A stretch of DNA of 64,000 nucleotides from JABFXC01 sp045804265 (GTDB lineage: Bacteria > Gemmatimonadota > Gemmatimonadetes > Gemmatimonadales > Gemmatimonadaceae), in the NCBI GenBank assembly GCA_045804265.1, contig JBJMNK010000014.1, positions 36,633 through 100,632 on the forward strand, read 5' to 3'. Made by a program: the position numbers and the translations under genes. Within the stretch, counting starts at the first letter, position 1, and each line of letters starts with the position of its first letter. Shown here in pieces: positions 1 through 8,491 of the stretch. The notes under the pieces were generated by a model that worked only from the letters and a program-made list of their open reading frames with translations, made no database searches and had not been told where the DNA came from.

Positions 1-736
1 GGCCGAATGCGGCGATGTCGATCGGGTACAGCGTCTCGTCGAACAGCTTGCTGAACGCCGTCAGCTGGTCGGGAGTGAAGCCATTGGTCGGCGACTGCGC
101 GTCCACGTAGACCAGTACGTTCGCGCCGACGTACGTCAGCTGCGCGTTGACCGTCGCGAAGGTCGGGTTCTTGGTGTCGAAGCTCGAGACGACCTGAAAG
201 GCCCGCATGCTGCCGAGCGCCGGCACCGCGCGCAACGGAGCACTCGCACTGCGGCTTGCGCCCGCCCTGGTCCACGCGCCTGACGCCACCGCGTCGCGCG
301 CGCGCTTGCGAAGCGCGAAGTCGAACGCGGCCTGGCGCGCCCCCGGCTGCGTTTCACCGCTGGCCACGAACGGGGTGACGGCGCGCGCGAGCCGCAACCC
401 GTCCTCGCCGTTAGGCAGCGGCGCGGTTGCGGTGACCGATGCCGATGCGATGTCGGCAGTGAGGGTCAGTGTATGCGCCGCGAGGGTGTAGCCGACGCCG
501 GCGTTTGCGACGTGCGAGCTGGCGAACTGCGGCACGATCAGGTAGTGGGCGCCGCTGCCACCGAGGTCCACCACCGACCCTGCACTGCAATCGATCGTCG
601 CGGCCTGATTCACGGCGAGCGTCACCACCCCGCCCCCGCCGCACAGCTTGTCGGCCACCGGCGCGGTGGACTTGTCCGAGCCGCAGGCTGCACAGAGCGC
701 AGCCGCGGCCATTCCGATCACGATCCGATGCGACAC
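1..736 (-). CDS. Secreted lipoprotein, 3' end outside the window
   Basis: Reading the minus strand from a GTG at 736 gives 245 codons without a stop, running off the window edge. The N-terminus is a short basic stretch, a hydrophobic core and a lipobox (ALCAACGS, Cys about residue 19), so the protein should be lipid-anchored and exported. The body is rich in Ala, Val and Ser, like a beta-sandwich. The visible end (FDETLYPIDIAAFG) resembles the segment before the catalytic region in some secreted metalloproteases, but no zinc motif is reached, so no enzyme is assigned. Longer-looking frames on either strand here are arginine-rich shadows. The gene carries one CGTTAGGC motif, at 409. Confidence 0.7.
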   Translation of the reverse strand, partial: MSHRIVIGMAAAALCAACGSDKSTAPVADKLCGGGGVVTLAVNQAATIDCSAGSVVDLGGSGAHYLIVPQFASSHVANAGVGYTLAAHTLTLTADIASASVTATAPLPNGEDGLRLARAVTPFVASGETQPGARQAAFDFALRKRARDAVASGAWTRAGASRSASAPLRAVPALGSMRAFQVVSSFDTKNPTFATVNAQLTYVGANVLVYVDAQSPTNGFTPDQLTAFSKLFDETLYPIDIAAFG

Positions 737-747
737 AAATCACCAAC

Positions 748-794
748 CGTGGAGTCGATGGTCATACACGCACTGTACAGGCCACGACTCCACG
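748..794. repeat. Inverted repeat between two minus-strand genes
   Basis: Arms CGTGGAGTCG (748-757) and CGACTCCACG (785-794) are perfect complements around a 27-nt spacer. The site lies just past the stop of the GMC oxidoreductase (810) and just before the start of the lipoprotein (736). It could be a terminator stem without a U-tract or a regulator site for the lipoprotein gene. Confidence 0.45.
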
Positions 795-809
795 CGTTGG
801 CTGTAACGC

Positions 810-2537
810 CTAGATCACTCCGTCCTTGATCTGCTTCACCGCGTAATCGCAGGCACGCGCGGTCAGCGCCATGTAGGTGATCGACGGGTTCACGCACGAC
901 GAGCTCACCATCGCCGAGCCGTCGGTGACGAACAGGTTCGGCACGTCGTGCGACTGGTTGAAGCCGTTCAGCACCGACGTCTTCGGGTCGCGGCCCATCC
1001 GCGCCGTTCCCATCTCGTGGATGCCGAGTCCCGGCTCGCCGCCGATTCCGTTCGGGTTGTAGGCATCATAGGTCGCGACGTTCTTGCACCCGGCCGCCTC
1101 GAGCATCTCGGCCGCCGCCGCGGCGATGTCCTTCCGCATCGCCAGCTCGTTCGGTCCCCACGTGCAGTTGATCTTGAGCACCGGGATCCCGTATTCGTCG
1201 GTCTTCTCGTCGGTGAGCGTGACCCGGTTGTCGGGGCGCGGCAGGCACTCGGCGAAACCGGTGATTCCCATCGACCAGTCGCCCGGCTCGCGCAACGACC
1301 GCTTGAGCTCGACGCCGAAGCCCGGCCCCGATCCGCCGCGTCCCCAGCCGGCGCGGCTCGCGCCACCCTGGTAGCCGTAGCCGCGGATGTAGTCCGTCCG
1401 CTTCGTCTTGTCGTCGCCGAGGTTGCGGAAGCGCGGGATGTAGATGCCGTTAGGCCGGTTGCCCTGGTAGTAGTGGTCCTTGAGCCCGACGATGTCGCCG
1501 CGTGCGCCGACGACGAAGTGGTGGTCCATCAGGTTCTGGCCGAGGACACCGCTCGAGTTGGCGAGCCCGTTCGGGAAGTGCGCCGACTTCGAGTTGAGGA
1601 GGATGCGCGCCGTGCCTAACGTCGAGGCGTTGAGGAAGATCAGCTTCGCGTGGTACTCGCGCTCTTCCTTCGTGTTGGCGTTGATCACCCGCACGCCGTG
1701 GACGCGGTTGCTCGCGTCGTCGTAGAGCACCGAGTGCACGACCGAGTCGGGGAGGATCGTCAGGCGCCCCGTCTTCTGCGCGGCGGGCAGCGTCGACGAC
1801 TGGCTCGAGAAGTAGGAGCCGGTCGAGCAGCCGCGCTCGCACGGGCCGCAGTAGTGACACGCGGCGCGACCGTTATGATTTTCCGTCAGGATCGCGACAC
1901 GGCCGATCGTCACGTGCCGCCCGGGAATGTTCTTCTCGATCCCGTGCTTCACGAACTTCTCGCCGGCGTTCATCTCCATCGGCTTGAGGAACTCGCCGTC
2001 AGGCAGCTGCGGCAGCCCGAGCTTCTCGCCGCTGACGCCGATGTGCTTCTCGACGTAGCTGTACCACGGCGCGATGTCGGCGTAGCGGATCGGCCAGTCG
2101 ACGGCGACGCCGTCCTTCAGGTTCGCCTCGAAATCGAGGTCGCTCCAGCGGTAGACCTGGCGTCCCCAGATCAGCGATTTTCCACCGACCTGGTCGCCCT
2201 GGATCCAGGTGAACGGTTTCTCCTCGACGTACGGGTACTTCGTGTCGCGCATGAAGAAGTGCTTGTTCGACTCGCGGAACTGACCCGTGCGCGCCTGGAT
2301 CTGGTAATCCTCCGAGCCCTGCACCTCGGGATTGATGCGCCGGTCGTGGAGCGGGAATTCCCAGTTGGGCTTGTGCTCGGTGATGTAGTCCTTGCCGTGC
2401 ACGACGTTCCGGCCGCGCTCCACCAGCAGCACACGCAGCCCCTTCTCCGTCAGCTCCTTCGCCGCCCACCCGCCGCTGATCCCCGATCCGACGACGATCG
2501 CGTCGTAGTCGTAGGCCCTGCTGTGAATGAACATCAC
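810..2537 (-). CDS. GMC-family FAD-dependent oxidoreductase (gluconate/sugar dehydrogenase large subunit)
   Basis: This 575-residue flavoprotein oxidises an alcohol or sugar substrate and passes electrons on through a partner subunit. The N-terminal dinucleotide fold shows VVGSGISGG (Gly17, Gly19, Gly22) followed by an acidic strand end (VERG). The C-terminal GMC region has HEMGTARMG and VNPSITYMALTARA, as in gluconate 2-dehydrogenase and related enzymes. There is no secretion signal; export is probably by riding with the Tat-signal small subunit encoded 22 bases upstream (2560-3339). The start is GTG at 2537 or ATG at 2534; GAGGAA lies just upstream of both. The substrate cannot be told from sequence. 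Confidence 0.9.
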   Translation of the reverse strand: MMFIHSRAYDYDAIVVGSGISGGWAAKELTEKGLRVLLVERGRNVVHGKDYITEHKPNWEFPLHDRRINPEVQGSEDYQIQARTGQFRESNKHFFMRDTKYPYVEEKPFTWIQGDQVGGKSLIWGRQVYRWSDLDFEANLKDGVAVDWPIRYADIAPWYSYVEKHIGVSGEKLGLPQLPDGEFLKPMEMNAGEKFVKHGIEKNIPGRHVTIGRVAILTENHNGRAACHYCGPCERGCSTGSYFSSQSSTLPAAQKTGRLTILPDSVVHSVLYDDASNRVHGVRVINANTKEEREYHAKLIFLNASTLGTARILLNSKSAHFPNGLANSSGVLGQNLMDHHFVVGARGDIVGLKDHYYQGNRPNGIYIPRFRNLGDDKTKRTDYIRGYGYQGGASRAGWGRGGSGPGFGVELKRSLREPGDWSMGITGFAECLPRPDNRVTLTDEKTDEYGIPVLKINCTWGPNELAMRKDIAAAAAEMLEAAGCKNVATYDAYNPNGIGGEPGLGIHEMGTARMGRDPKTSVLNGFNQSHDVPNLFVTDGSAMVSSSCVNPSITYMALTARACDYAVKQIKDGVI

Positions 2538-2559
2538 GCGTTCCTCTGCTCGTGGCCTT

Positions 2560-3339
2560 TCATGCCCACTCCCTCTGCCCGGTTTTGTACGGCATGTCGC
2601 CCTTCCAGATTCCCATCGGGTTCACGTGCAGCTCCTGCGTCGCGCCCGCCTTCGACGTGTAGTAGCCGACGAGCGTGATCTCCTTCGTCCGGCGCCAGAA
2701 CCAGCCGGACGCGATCTCGGTGCGCACTTCTTCGGTCGCGCCATCGACGTCGGCCGCGGTCGGCTGCGCCAACGAGCCGCTGCCGCCGCTCCCCGGCCCA
2801 ACGATCGGATCGCGCGGAGGTGGCTGCTCCTTCTTCTCCTGCTTCGCGATCATCCCCTTCGCCGGAAACGCTTCGTGGTCCATCTCGGTGAGGATCGCCG
2901 CCTGCTGCGCACGCGTCGTCGAGACGAATGGCTTCTTGTACTTCCGCAGCGAGCGCACGTTCACCCCCTGCAGCCCCGCGAGGTACCGGTCACGCTCCGG
3001 CGCGCGATAGTGATCGGTGAGCAGCGCGTCGACGAACTGCGGGACGCCCGCGTCCTTCGCGCCCGGCGTGTCGGTGCGGGGGATGATGTGGTCGACCAGC
3101 GAGTTCACGATCGCCAGCTGCGCCGCCGTCAGGGTGCGAGGTGTCCACGCGGTCGACCCCTCACCCCCGACCCCTGACCCCTCGCCGAAGGCGTACGCGT
3201 TCTCGGCCATCGCGCCGGCGATGGTGCTCGCGGCGAGCGTCCCGCCGACGAACATCGCGAGGCGCTGCAGCGCCTCGCGTCGGTTCAGCTGCTGCTGTTG
3301 CTGCGGCGTTTTCGCCGCGGCCTGTTCTGGTGCTTCCAT
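2560..3339 (-). CDS. Gluconate 2-dehydrogenase subunit 3 family protein, Tat-exported
   Basis: This is the small subunit that partners the GMC flavoprotein downstream. I start it at ATG 3339, which has GGGGGGAAG upstream, giving 259 residues; the longer frame runs into the preceding gene. Residues 18-45 form a Tat-like signal (NRREALQRLAMFVGGT) ending near AMAENAYA. The subunit-3 fold follows (LTAAQLAIVNSLVDHIIP, then DTPGAKDAGVPQFVDALL). An odd Gly/Ser stretch just after the signal, GEGSGVGGEGS, is encoded by an intergenic-type repeat (family A, 3157-3183) that has entered the reading frame. It sits in an operon with the isomerase upstream. Confidence 0.88.
   Translation of the reverse strand: MEAPEQAAAKTPQQQQQLNRREALQRLAMFVGGTLAASTIAGAMAENAYAFGEGSGVGGEGSTAWTPRTLTAAQLAIVNSLVDHIIPRTDTPGAKDAGVPQFVDALLTDHYRAPERDRYLAGLQGVNVRSLRKYKKPFVSTTRAQQAAILTEMDHEAFPAKGMIAKQEKKEQPPPRDPIVGPGSGGSGSLAQPTAADVDGATEEVRTEIASGWFWRRTKEITLVGYYTSKAGATQELHVNPMGIWKGDMPYKTGQREWA
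3157..3183. repeat. Family A repeat (CCCCTGACCCC units) inside a coding sequence
   Basis: Tandem units of CCCCTGACC/CCCCGACC that elsewhere occupy intergenic space are here in frame and encode GSGVGGEGS in the dehydrogenase small subunit. The other copies are at 22803, 34001, 43692 and 50655. Confidence 0.6.
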
Positions 3340-3379
3340 CGAAACTTCCCCCCTCTCACGTGGTGACGAGTGGCTGCGG

Positions 3380-4267
3380 TCAGACGGTGCAGAGCTCCAC
3401 GGCCGCGCGCAGCGAGGCGAGCGGATCGCGCGTCGGCACGAACTCATGGGCGAGGAAGCCGGTGAACCGCGTATCGGCGATCGCCGTCGCGATCGCGCGG
3501 TAGTTCAGCTCCTGCGACCCATCGAGCTCGTGCCGCCCGGGGACGCCGCCCGTGTGGAAGTGGCCGATCTCCGCCGCGTGGTCGCGCAGCGTGCGGATGA
3601 CGTCTCCTTCCATGATCTGCATGTGGTAGATGTCGTAGAGCAGCTTCACCCGCGGCGAGCCGATGCCGCGGACCACCGCCGCGCCGAACGCGGTGTGGTC
3701 GCCCTGATAATCCTTGTGGTCCACCTTGCTGTTGAGCAGCTCGACGCAGATGGTGACGTTCTGCTCCTCGGCCAGCGGCGCGATCTTGTTCAGCCCGGCC
3801 ACGCAGTTGGCCATCCCCTCGGCGTCGCTCCGTCCCTTCCGGTTGCCGAACATGGCGATGACGTTAGGCACCCCCTCGCGCGCCGCGCGCGGGATCGTCG
3901 CCTCGAGCTCGCGCAGCAGCATCGGGTGGTTCGCCGGGTCATTGAAGCCGGTGGCGATGAAGTCGTTGCGCGCCGTCGGATAGCCCATCGACGGAACGAG
4001 ACCGGCATCGCGCACCACGCTCCACTCCTCGGGCTGCAGCAGGTCGATCGCCGCCAGCCCCATCGCCTTGCAGGCGCGCGCGAACTCGGGAAGCGGGATG
4101 CTTCCATACGGCCAGCGTGAAACGGATTGCTTCACGCGGCCGGGGGCCAACGCGACGCCGAGGGGTGCTGCGTCAGCCAACCCGGCCGAGGAAAGGGCGA
4201 GCGCCCCGACGCTTCCCGCCGAGGCGAGGAGCATCGAGCGGCGCGAAAGCTCGCGCGGAGAGTTCAT
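3380..4267 (-). CDS. Sugar phosphate isomerase/epimerase (hydroxypyruvate isomerase-like), Tat-exported
   Basis: A 295-residue TIM-barrel protein of the xylose-isomerase-like AP-endonuclease-2 superfamily. The start is ATG 4267; a longer upstream frame would cover the divergent promoter region and looks non-coding. The N-terminus is a twin-arginine signal (SRRSMLLASAGSVGALALS). Barrel landmarks include CVELLNSKVDHKDYQGD (metal-binding Glu), LLYDIYHMQIMEGDV (Asp and His) and IGHFHTGGVPGRHELDG, as in hydroxypyruvate isomerases. It is the first gene of an operon with the two sugar-dehydrogenase subunits (41-base gap), so a role in periplasmic sugar or aldonate metabolism is likely. The substrate is unknown. 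Confidence 0.87.
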   Translation of the reverse strand: MNSPRELSRRSMLLASAGSVGALALSSAGLADAAPLGVALAPGRVKQSVSRWPYGSIPLPEFARACKAMGLAAIDLLQPEEWSVVRDAGLVPSMGYPTARNDFIATGFNDPANHPMLLRELEATIPRAAREGVPNVIAMFGNRKGRSDAEGMANCVAGLNKIAPLAEEQNVTICVELLNSKVDHKDYQGDHTAFGAAVVRGIGSPRVKLLYDIYHMQIMEGDVIRTLRDHAAEIGHFHTGGVPGRHELDGSQELNYRAIATAIADTRFTGFLAHEFVPTRDPLASLRAAVELCTV

Positions 4268-4442
4268 TCGGCGAATGTGAGACCGGGACCCGGACCCGGC
4301 AAGACTGGATTGGCCGGTGTCGCCGCAGGCGACCGCGACGGCTCTTTCAACCTTTTGCCTGATCGAGCGGTCGAATCGGAGCCGGTCATGATCGACCGCA
4401 CGCGGTTGAAACGCGGTGCCTCTCGGAGCGTAAACGGATTTC

Positions 4443-7235
4443 ATGGCATACCCAGACTCTTCACGTCCAGCCTTTCCGCGCCGTCGCGCGGACCATCTCG
4501 CAGCGATCACGATGCTCGTCGCGTTCGCGACGCCGCTCGCACCGCTCACCCTCCCCGCCCAGAACGCATCGGTCCATCCTGTCGCACCCCCGGTCGCGAC
4601 CGCGGCCCGGCGCACTGGCCCGATCACCATCGACGGCCGGCTCGACGAGGCAGCGTGGGCGAACGCGACGCCGGTCACCGAGTTCCGCCAGGCGCAGCCT
4701 AACGAGGGCGCGCCGGCGTCGCTGCCGACCGAAGTCCGCATCCTCTTCGACGACGAGGCACTCTACGTCGGCGCGCGCATGACCGACCCGACCGGGCGCG
4801 CCGGCATTCGCGCTCCGCTCGCCCGCCGCGATCAGCTGCTCGCCGCCGATGGCAACAACGGCTCGTTCAACTCGCTCACCACCGACAAGATCGCGATCGT
4901 CCTCGACCCCTATCACAACCACCTCGACGAGGTGTGGTTCGAGATCAACCCGGCCGGCGTGCGCGGCGAGTCGTTCAGCGGCGACGACTCATGGGACCCG
5001 GTATGGGAGGGCGCGTCGCACGTGGACGCGAAGGGATGGACCGCCGAGATGCGCATCCCGTACTCGCAGCTCCGCTTCTCGCGCGACAGCATCCAGACAT
5101 GGGGGATGCAGCTCTGGCGCTATGCGGATCGACTGAACGAGCAGGACATGTGGTCGTTCCGGAAGCGCAACGAGAGCGGGGGCGCACCGTTCTTCGGGCA
5201 CCTGCAGGGGCTGGTGATCGTCGATCGGCCGCGGCAGCTCGAGCTGCTGCCGTACGTCGTGTCGAAGGGGACGTTCAAGTACTCCGCGCCCGGCGATCCC
5301 TATCACACCAATCACGACCTCGGCGTCAACGCCGGCGCGGACCTCAAGTACCTGCTTACCAGCAACCTCACCCTCGACGCGACCTTCAACCCTGACTTCG
5401 GCCAGGTCGAAGTCGATCCCGCCTCGCTCAACCTGTCGGCGTTCGAGACTTACTACGACGAGAAGCGGCCGTTCTTCGTCGCCGGGCGCAGCGCGTTCAG
5501 CTTCGGCGGGATGAGCTGCTACTTCTGCAGCAACACGTCGGGACTCGGGCTGTTCTACTCGCGCCGGATCGGGCGTCCCCCGCAGCTCTCGGACTACGTC
5601 GCTCAGCGCGCCGGCGATAACGGCTTCGCCGATACGCCGGACCAGGCAACGATCCTCGGCGCGGCGAAGATCACCGGGCGGACCAACGCCGGCTACACGA
5701 TCGGACTTCTCGACGCGGTGGCCAACAAGGAGAGCTCGCACTACATCGTCGCTCCCGGCACCCCGGAGCTGACGCAGCAGGTCGAGCCGCTGACCAACTA
5801 CTTCGTCGGCCGGGTGAAGAAGGAGTACCGGCAGGGCGCGACGACGGTCGGTGTCGCGCTCACGTCCACCATCAGGCGGCTCGGCGGCGATTCGGTGCTG
5901 ACGGATCGGCTGCACGACCAGGCCACCGCGTTAGGCATCGACTGGAGCCACTCGTGGGATCGGCGCAACTATCGCTGGCGGGGCAGCATCGTCGGCTCGG
6001 GAGTCAGCGGATCACCGGTGGCGATCGCCGCCACCGAACGGTCGAGCGCGCACTACTTCCAGCGCCCCGATCGCGACGTCAGCAGCGACGGGCTGTTCAC
6101 GACGCGCTACGACACGACCGCGACGTCGCTCCGCGGATATGGCTTCTACACCCGGCTGGCCAAGGAGAACGGCAACTGGCTCTGGGAGACGGCGCAGAAC
6201 TGGCGCAGCCCGGGCTTCGAGGTGAACGATCTCTCGTTCCTCGATCGCGCCGATTACAAGTGGATGAACGCGAACATCGGGCGTCAGTACACCACGCCCA
6301 CGCGCTACTACAGGAACATCTTCACCATCGTCGGCGGGCAGCAGCAGTTCAACTTTGACGGGCTGCGCACCGACGAGCAGGCGCAGGCGTACTACGGGAT
6401 GGAGCTGCCGAACTACTGGAACGTGCGCAGCTTCGTGATCCATCGCTGGGCGACCGACGACGACCGCCTGACGCGCGGCGGCCCGACGGTCATGCGCAAC
6501 GGCTACAACTTCGGGCACCTGCAGCTGTCCACCGATGCGCGCCAGCGCGCGGTCTTCGACGTCACGTTCGAAGGCGCGCGTGGTGTCGGCGTCCCGACGC
6601 ACACCTTCACCTTCGCGCCGGGGATCGCGCTCAAGCCGGCGGCGAGCGTCTTCATCCAGCTCTCGCCCGGCTACACCGCCGATGACGACGTCGCGCAGTA
6701 CGTGACGACCGTCTCCGACCCGACGGCCACCGCGTTCGGAGGGAAGCGTTATGTCTTCGCCTACATCCGGACCAAGACCGTCTCGTTCGACACGCGCGTG
6801 AACTGGACGCTCAAGCCCGACCTCACCCTGCAGCTCTACGCGCAGCCGTTCTTCGCCAGCGGCGACTATTCGGGATTCCGCGAGTTCGCCGCCCCGCGCA
6901 CGCTTCGCAAGCTCGAGTACGGGCGTGACATCGGCTCGATCGTAGCTGTTCCCGGCGGTTACGAGATCGACCCGGACAGCACCGCGACCAGCAACGGTCC
7001 GGCGCGGCGGTTCACCATCGGCAACCCGAACTTCAGCTATCGCTCGCTGCGCGGGACGGTGGTGCTGCGCTGGGAGTATCGCCCCGGCTCGACGATGTTC
7101 TTCGTCTGGACACAACAGCGCCAAGGGAGCTTCTCCGACGGCGATTACCGCTTCGGCCGCGACTACTCGGCGCTGTTCCGCGACCGCCCCGACAACGTCT
7201 TCCTCGTCAAGGCGACCTGGTGGATCGGCCGTTAG
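4443..7235 (+). CDS. CBM9-like/DUF5916 outer-membrane protein
   Basis: 930 residues with an N-terminal hydrophobic signal (about residues 18-40). A carbohydrate-binding family 9-like sandwich covers about 55-240 (PITIDGRLDEAAWANA, then LYVGARMTDP). A long DUF5916 region of alternating strands fills the rest (LLTSNLTLDATFNPDFGQVEVDPA, YDEKRPFF), consistent with a C-terminal beta-barrel. This family is common in Bacteroidota and Gemmatimonadota and is placed in the outer membrane; its function is unestablished. The gene diverges from the sugar operon. The stop codon TAG is part of a CGTTAGGC motif (7230-7237). Confidence 0.88.
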   Translation: MAYPDSSRPAFPRRRADHLAAITMLVAFATPLAPLTLPAQNASVHPVAPPVATAARRTGPITIDGRLDEAAWANATPVTEFRQAQPNEGAPASLPTEVRILFDDEALYVGARMTDPTGRAGIRAPLARRDQLLAADGNNGSFNSLTTDKIAIVLDPYHNHLDEVWFEINPAGVRGESFSGDDSWDPVWEGASHVDAKGWTAEMRIPYSQLRFSRDSIQTWGMQLWRYADRLNEQDMWSFRKRNESGGAPFFGHLQGLVIVDRPRQLELLPYVVSKGTFKYSAPGDPYHTNHDLGVNAGADLKYLLTSNLTLDATFNPDFGQVEVDPASLNLSAFETYYDEKRPFFVAGRSAFSFGGMSCYFCSNTSGLGLFYSRRIGRPPQLSDYVAQRAGDNGFADTPDQATILGAAKITGRTNAGYTIGLLDAVANKESSHYIVAPGTPELTQQVEPLTNYFVGRVKKEYRQGATTVGVALTSTIRRLGGDSVLTDRLHDQATALGIDWSHSWDRRNYRWRGSIVGSGVSGSPVAIAATERSSAHYFQRPDRDVSSDGLFTTRYDTTATSLRGYGFYTRLAKENGNWLWETAQNWRSPGFEVNDLSFLDRADYKWMNANIGRQYTTPTRYYRNIFTIVGGQQQFNFDGLRTDEQAQAYYGMELPNYWNVRSFVIHRWATDDDRLTRGGPTVMRNGYNFGHLQLSTDARQRAVFDVTFEGARGVGVPTHTFTFAPGIALKPAASVFIQLSPGYTADDDVAQYVTTVSDPTATAFGGKRYVFAYIRTKTVSFDTRVNWTLKPDLTLQLYAQPFFASGDYSGFREFAAPRTLRKLEYGRDIGSIVAVPGGYEIDPDSTATSNGPARRFTIGNPNFSYRSLRGTVVLRWEYRPGSTMFFVWTQQRQGSFSDGDYRFGRDYSALFRDRPDNVFLVKATWWIGR

Positions 7236-7582
7236 GCGGCGAGAACGGCGGCAACGATAAACGAGGGAACGGCAACGGCTAACTACCTGTCACGGAGAAC
7301 TGCAGGAGGAAACAGAGGGCACAGAGGGATGCGATGAGGGGACGGCTCGCGACGTGGCGGGTAGCAGTCGCATCTCTGGAAGAACAGTCATGCTGCAGGC
7401 GCAGTGTCACGTCGCGACTGCTGGCTTTCCTCCCTGCCTCGTTTTCCTCCTGCAGTTCTCTGTAACAATTCGTTGCGGTTGCAGTTGCCGTTGCTGTTGC
7501 AGTGCTGTTGTAGTTCACGTTGATATTGCGGTCGCAACTCCTGCGCGTTGAGGCTCGCGGTCCCGAGGGAGTGCATCGCTGC
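7236..7582. repeat. Intergenic foldback region (family D arms and GTTGC repeats)
   Basis: No gene is visible in these 347 bases. A long inverted repeat pairs GAGAACTGCAGGAGGAAA (from about 7294) with TTTTCCTCCTGCAGTTCTC (ending about 7461). Nested outside are AACGGCAACGGC-type units (7242-7280) facing GTTGCxGTTGC units (7470-7550). It separates the plus-strand outer-membrane gene from the minus-strand nitrite-reductase operon and could act as a bidirectional terminator. Confidence 0.6.
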
Positions 7583-8092
7583 CTAACGCTGCGCGGGCTG
7601 CCCACGCGCCGGCGGCCGCGCGCCGAGCACCGGCAGCGCCCCCGCGCGCGACTCCTGCAGCACCGCCTGCGCCCGGCGGGCACCCTCGCGCAGCGCGGTG
7701 GGGCCGTCGATCGTGCGCCAGATGAGGTAGACGAAGATGTACGCGCCGGTTGCGGACAGCGTCCCGCCAGTCGCGAGCACGAAGGTTCCGGCGGTCGCGT
7801 CGCGCACGCGGATCGCGAAGCCGGTCGCCATCAGCGCGAGCCCGGTGTTGGAGATCCACCAGTGCCACACCGCCGCGCGCGCTCTGTGCAGCGGGAATCC
7901 GGCGAAGCGGGGGATCACGTGGTACGCGACGCCGTAGATCATCATCGTCACGAAGCCGAGCAGCACCATGTGCACGTGCACGAGGCGATAGACGGTCCAG
8001 AGCGGATGCGCCGCCATCGCGACGCCGAGCGACACCCCTGCCGCGAGCCAGGCAAGGCTCGCCTTGAGGAACGACTTCACGAACCATGTCAT
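7583..8092 (-). CDS. Short haem-copper-oxidase subunit I-like membrane protein
   Basis: 169 residues with four predicted membrane helices. The segment RLVHVHMVLLGFVTMMIYG followed by VAYHVIPRFAG resembles part of the histidine-bearing core of cbb3-type oxidase or NO-reductase catalytic subunits. The protein is far too short to be a full subunit. It is the last gene of the nirK operon and overlaps the upstream cupin gene by four bases (ATGA). A haem-binding accessory or NO-related role is plausible but inferred. Its stop TAG lies in a CGTTAGGC motif on the gene strand (7581-7588). Confidence 0.7.
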   Translation of the reverse strand: MTWFVKSFLKASLAWLAAGVSLGVAMAAHPLWTVYRLVHVHMVLLGFVTMMIYGVAYHVIPRFAGFPLHRARAAVWHWWISNTGLALMATGFAIRVRDATAGTFVLATGGTLSATGAYIFVYLIWRTIDGPTALREGARRAQAVLQESRAGALPVLGARPPARGQPAQR

Positions 8093-8427
8093 GCGTGAGT
8101 GTCTCCCGGACGCGGCGTGATGGTGGCGAGGAGCAGCAGCTGGCTGTCACTCGCGCGCACCCCGTGCAACTCGCGTGGGGCATAGACGACGACGTCGCCG
8201 ACGCCGCACGATCGCGCCTCCGCTTCGCCGCTGAGCGTTCCCCGTCCCTCGAGCACCGTCAGCTGCACCGACGACGTGCTGCGATGCGGGGCGACCTCCT
8301 GCCCCGGCTCGAGACGGAAGACCACCAGCCGCACGTCGGGACTGTCGTACACGATCGCGGTCGCCGGTCGATCGAGGCGGACGGCGACCGCCTGCCTGGC
8401 CGCGAGCAGTGGATCGATGCGCGTCAT
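8089..8427 (-). CDS. Cupin-domain protein
   Basis: A 112-residue single cupin barrel. Motif 1 is recognisable as PGQEVAPHRSTSSVQLTVLEGRG and motif 2 as GVGDVVVYAPRELHGVRA. The first histidine pair of a full metal site is reduced (one His then Ser), so metal binding is uncertain. The start is ATG 8427; the longer frame runs across the NirV-like gene. It lies in the nirK operon, overlapping the downstream gene by four bases, and may sense or bind a small ligand linked to nitrite or NO metabolism (inference from position). Confidence 0.8.
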   Translation of the reverse strand: MTRIDPLLAARQAVAVRLDRPATAIVYDSPDVRLVVFRLEPGQEVAPHRSTSSVQLTVLEGRGTLSGEAEARSCGVGDVVVYAPRELHGVRASDSQLLLLATITPRPGDTHA

Positions 8428-8491
8428 CGCCGTCCCGCTTCGGCGAGCGTAATCGACGGGAGCGTCATTGGAATCCTCGTTACGGGGCGCC

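Noticed and set aside
1650..2678. Long plus-strand frame (342 codons) over the GMC oxidoreductase
   Set aside because: Arginine-, valine- and histidine-rich antisense shadow of a gene with clear motifs; GC-rich genomes give many such frames.
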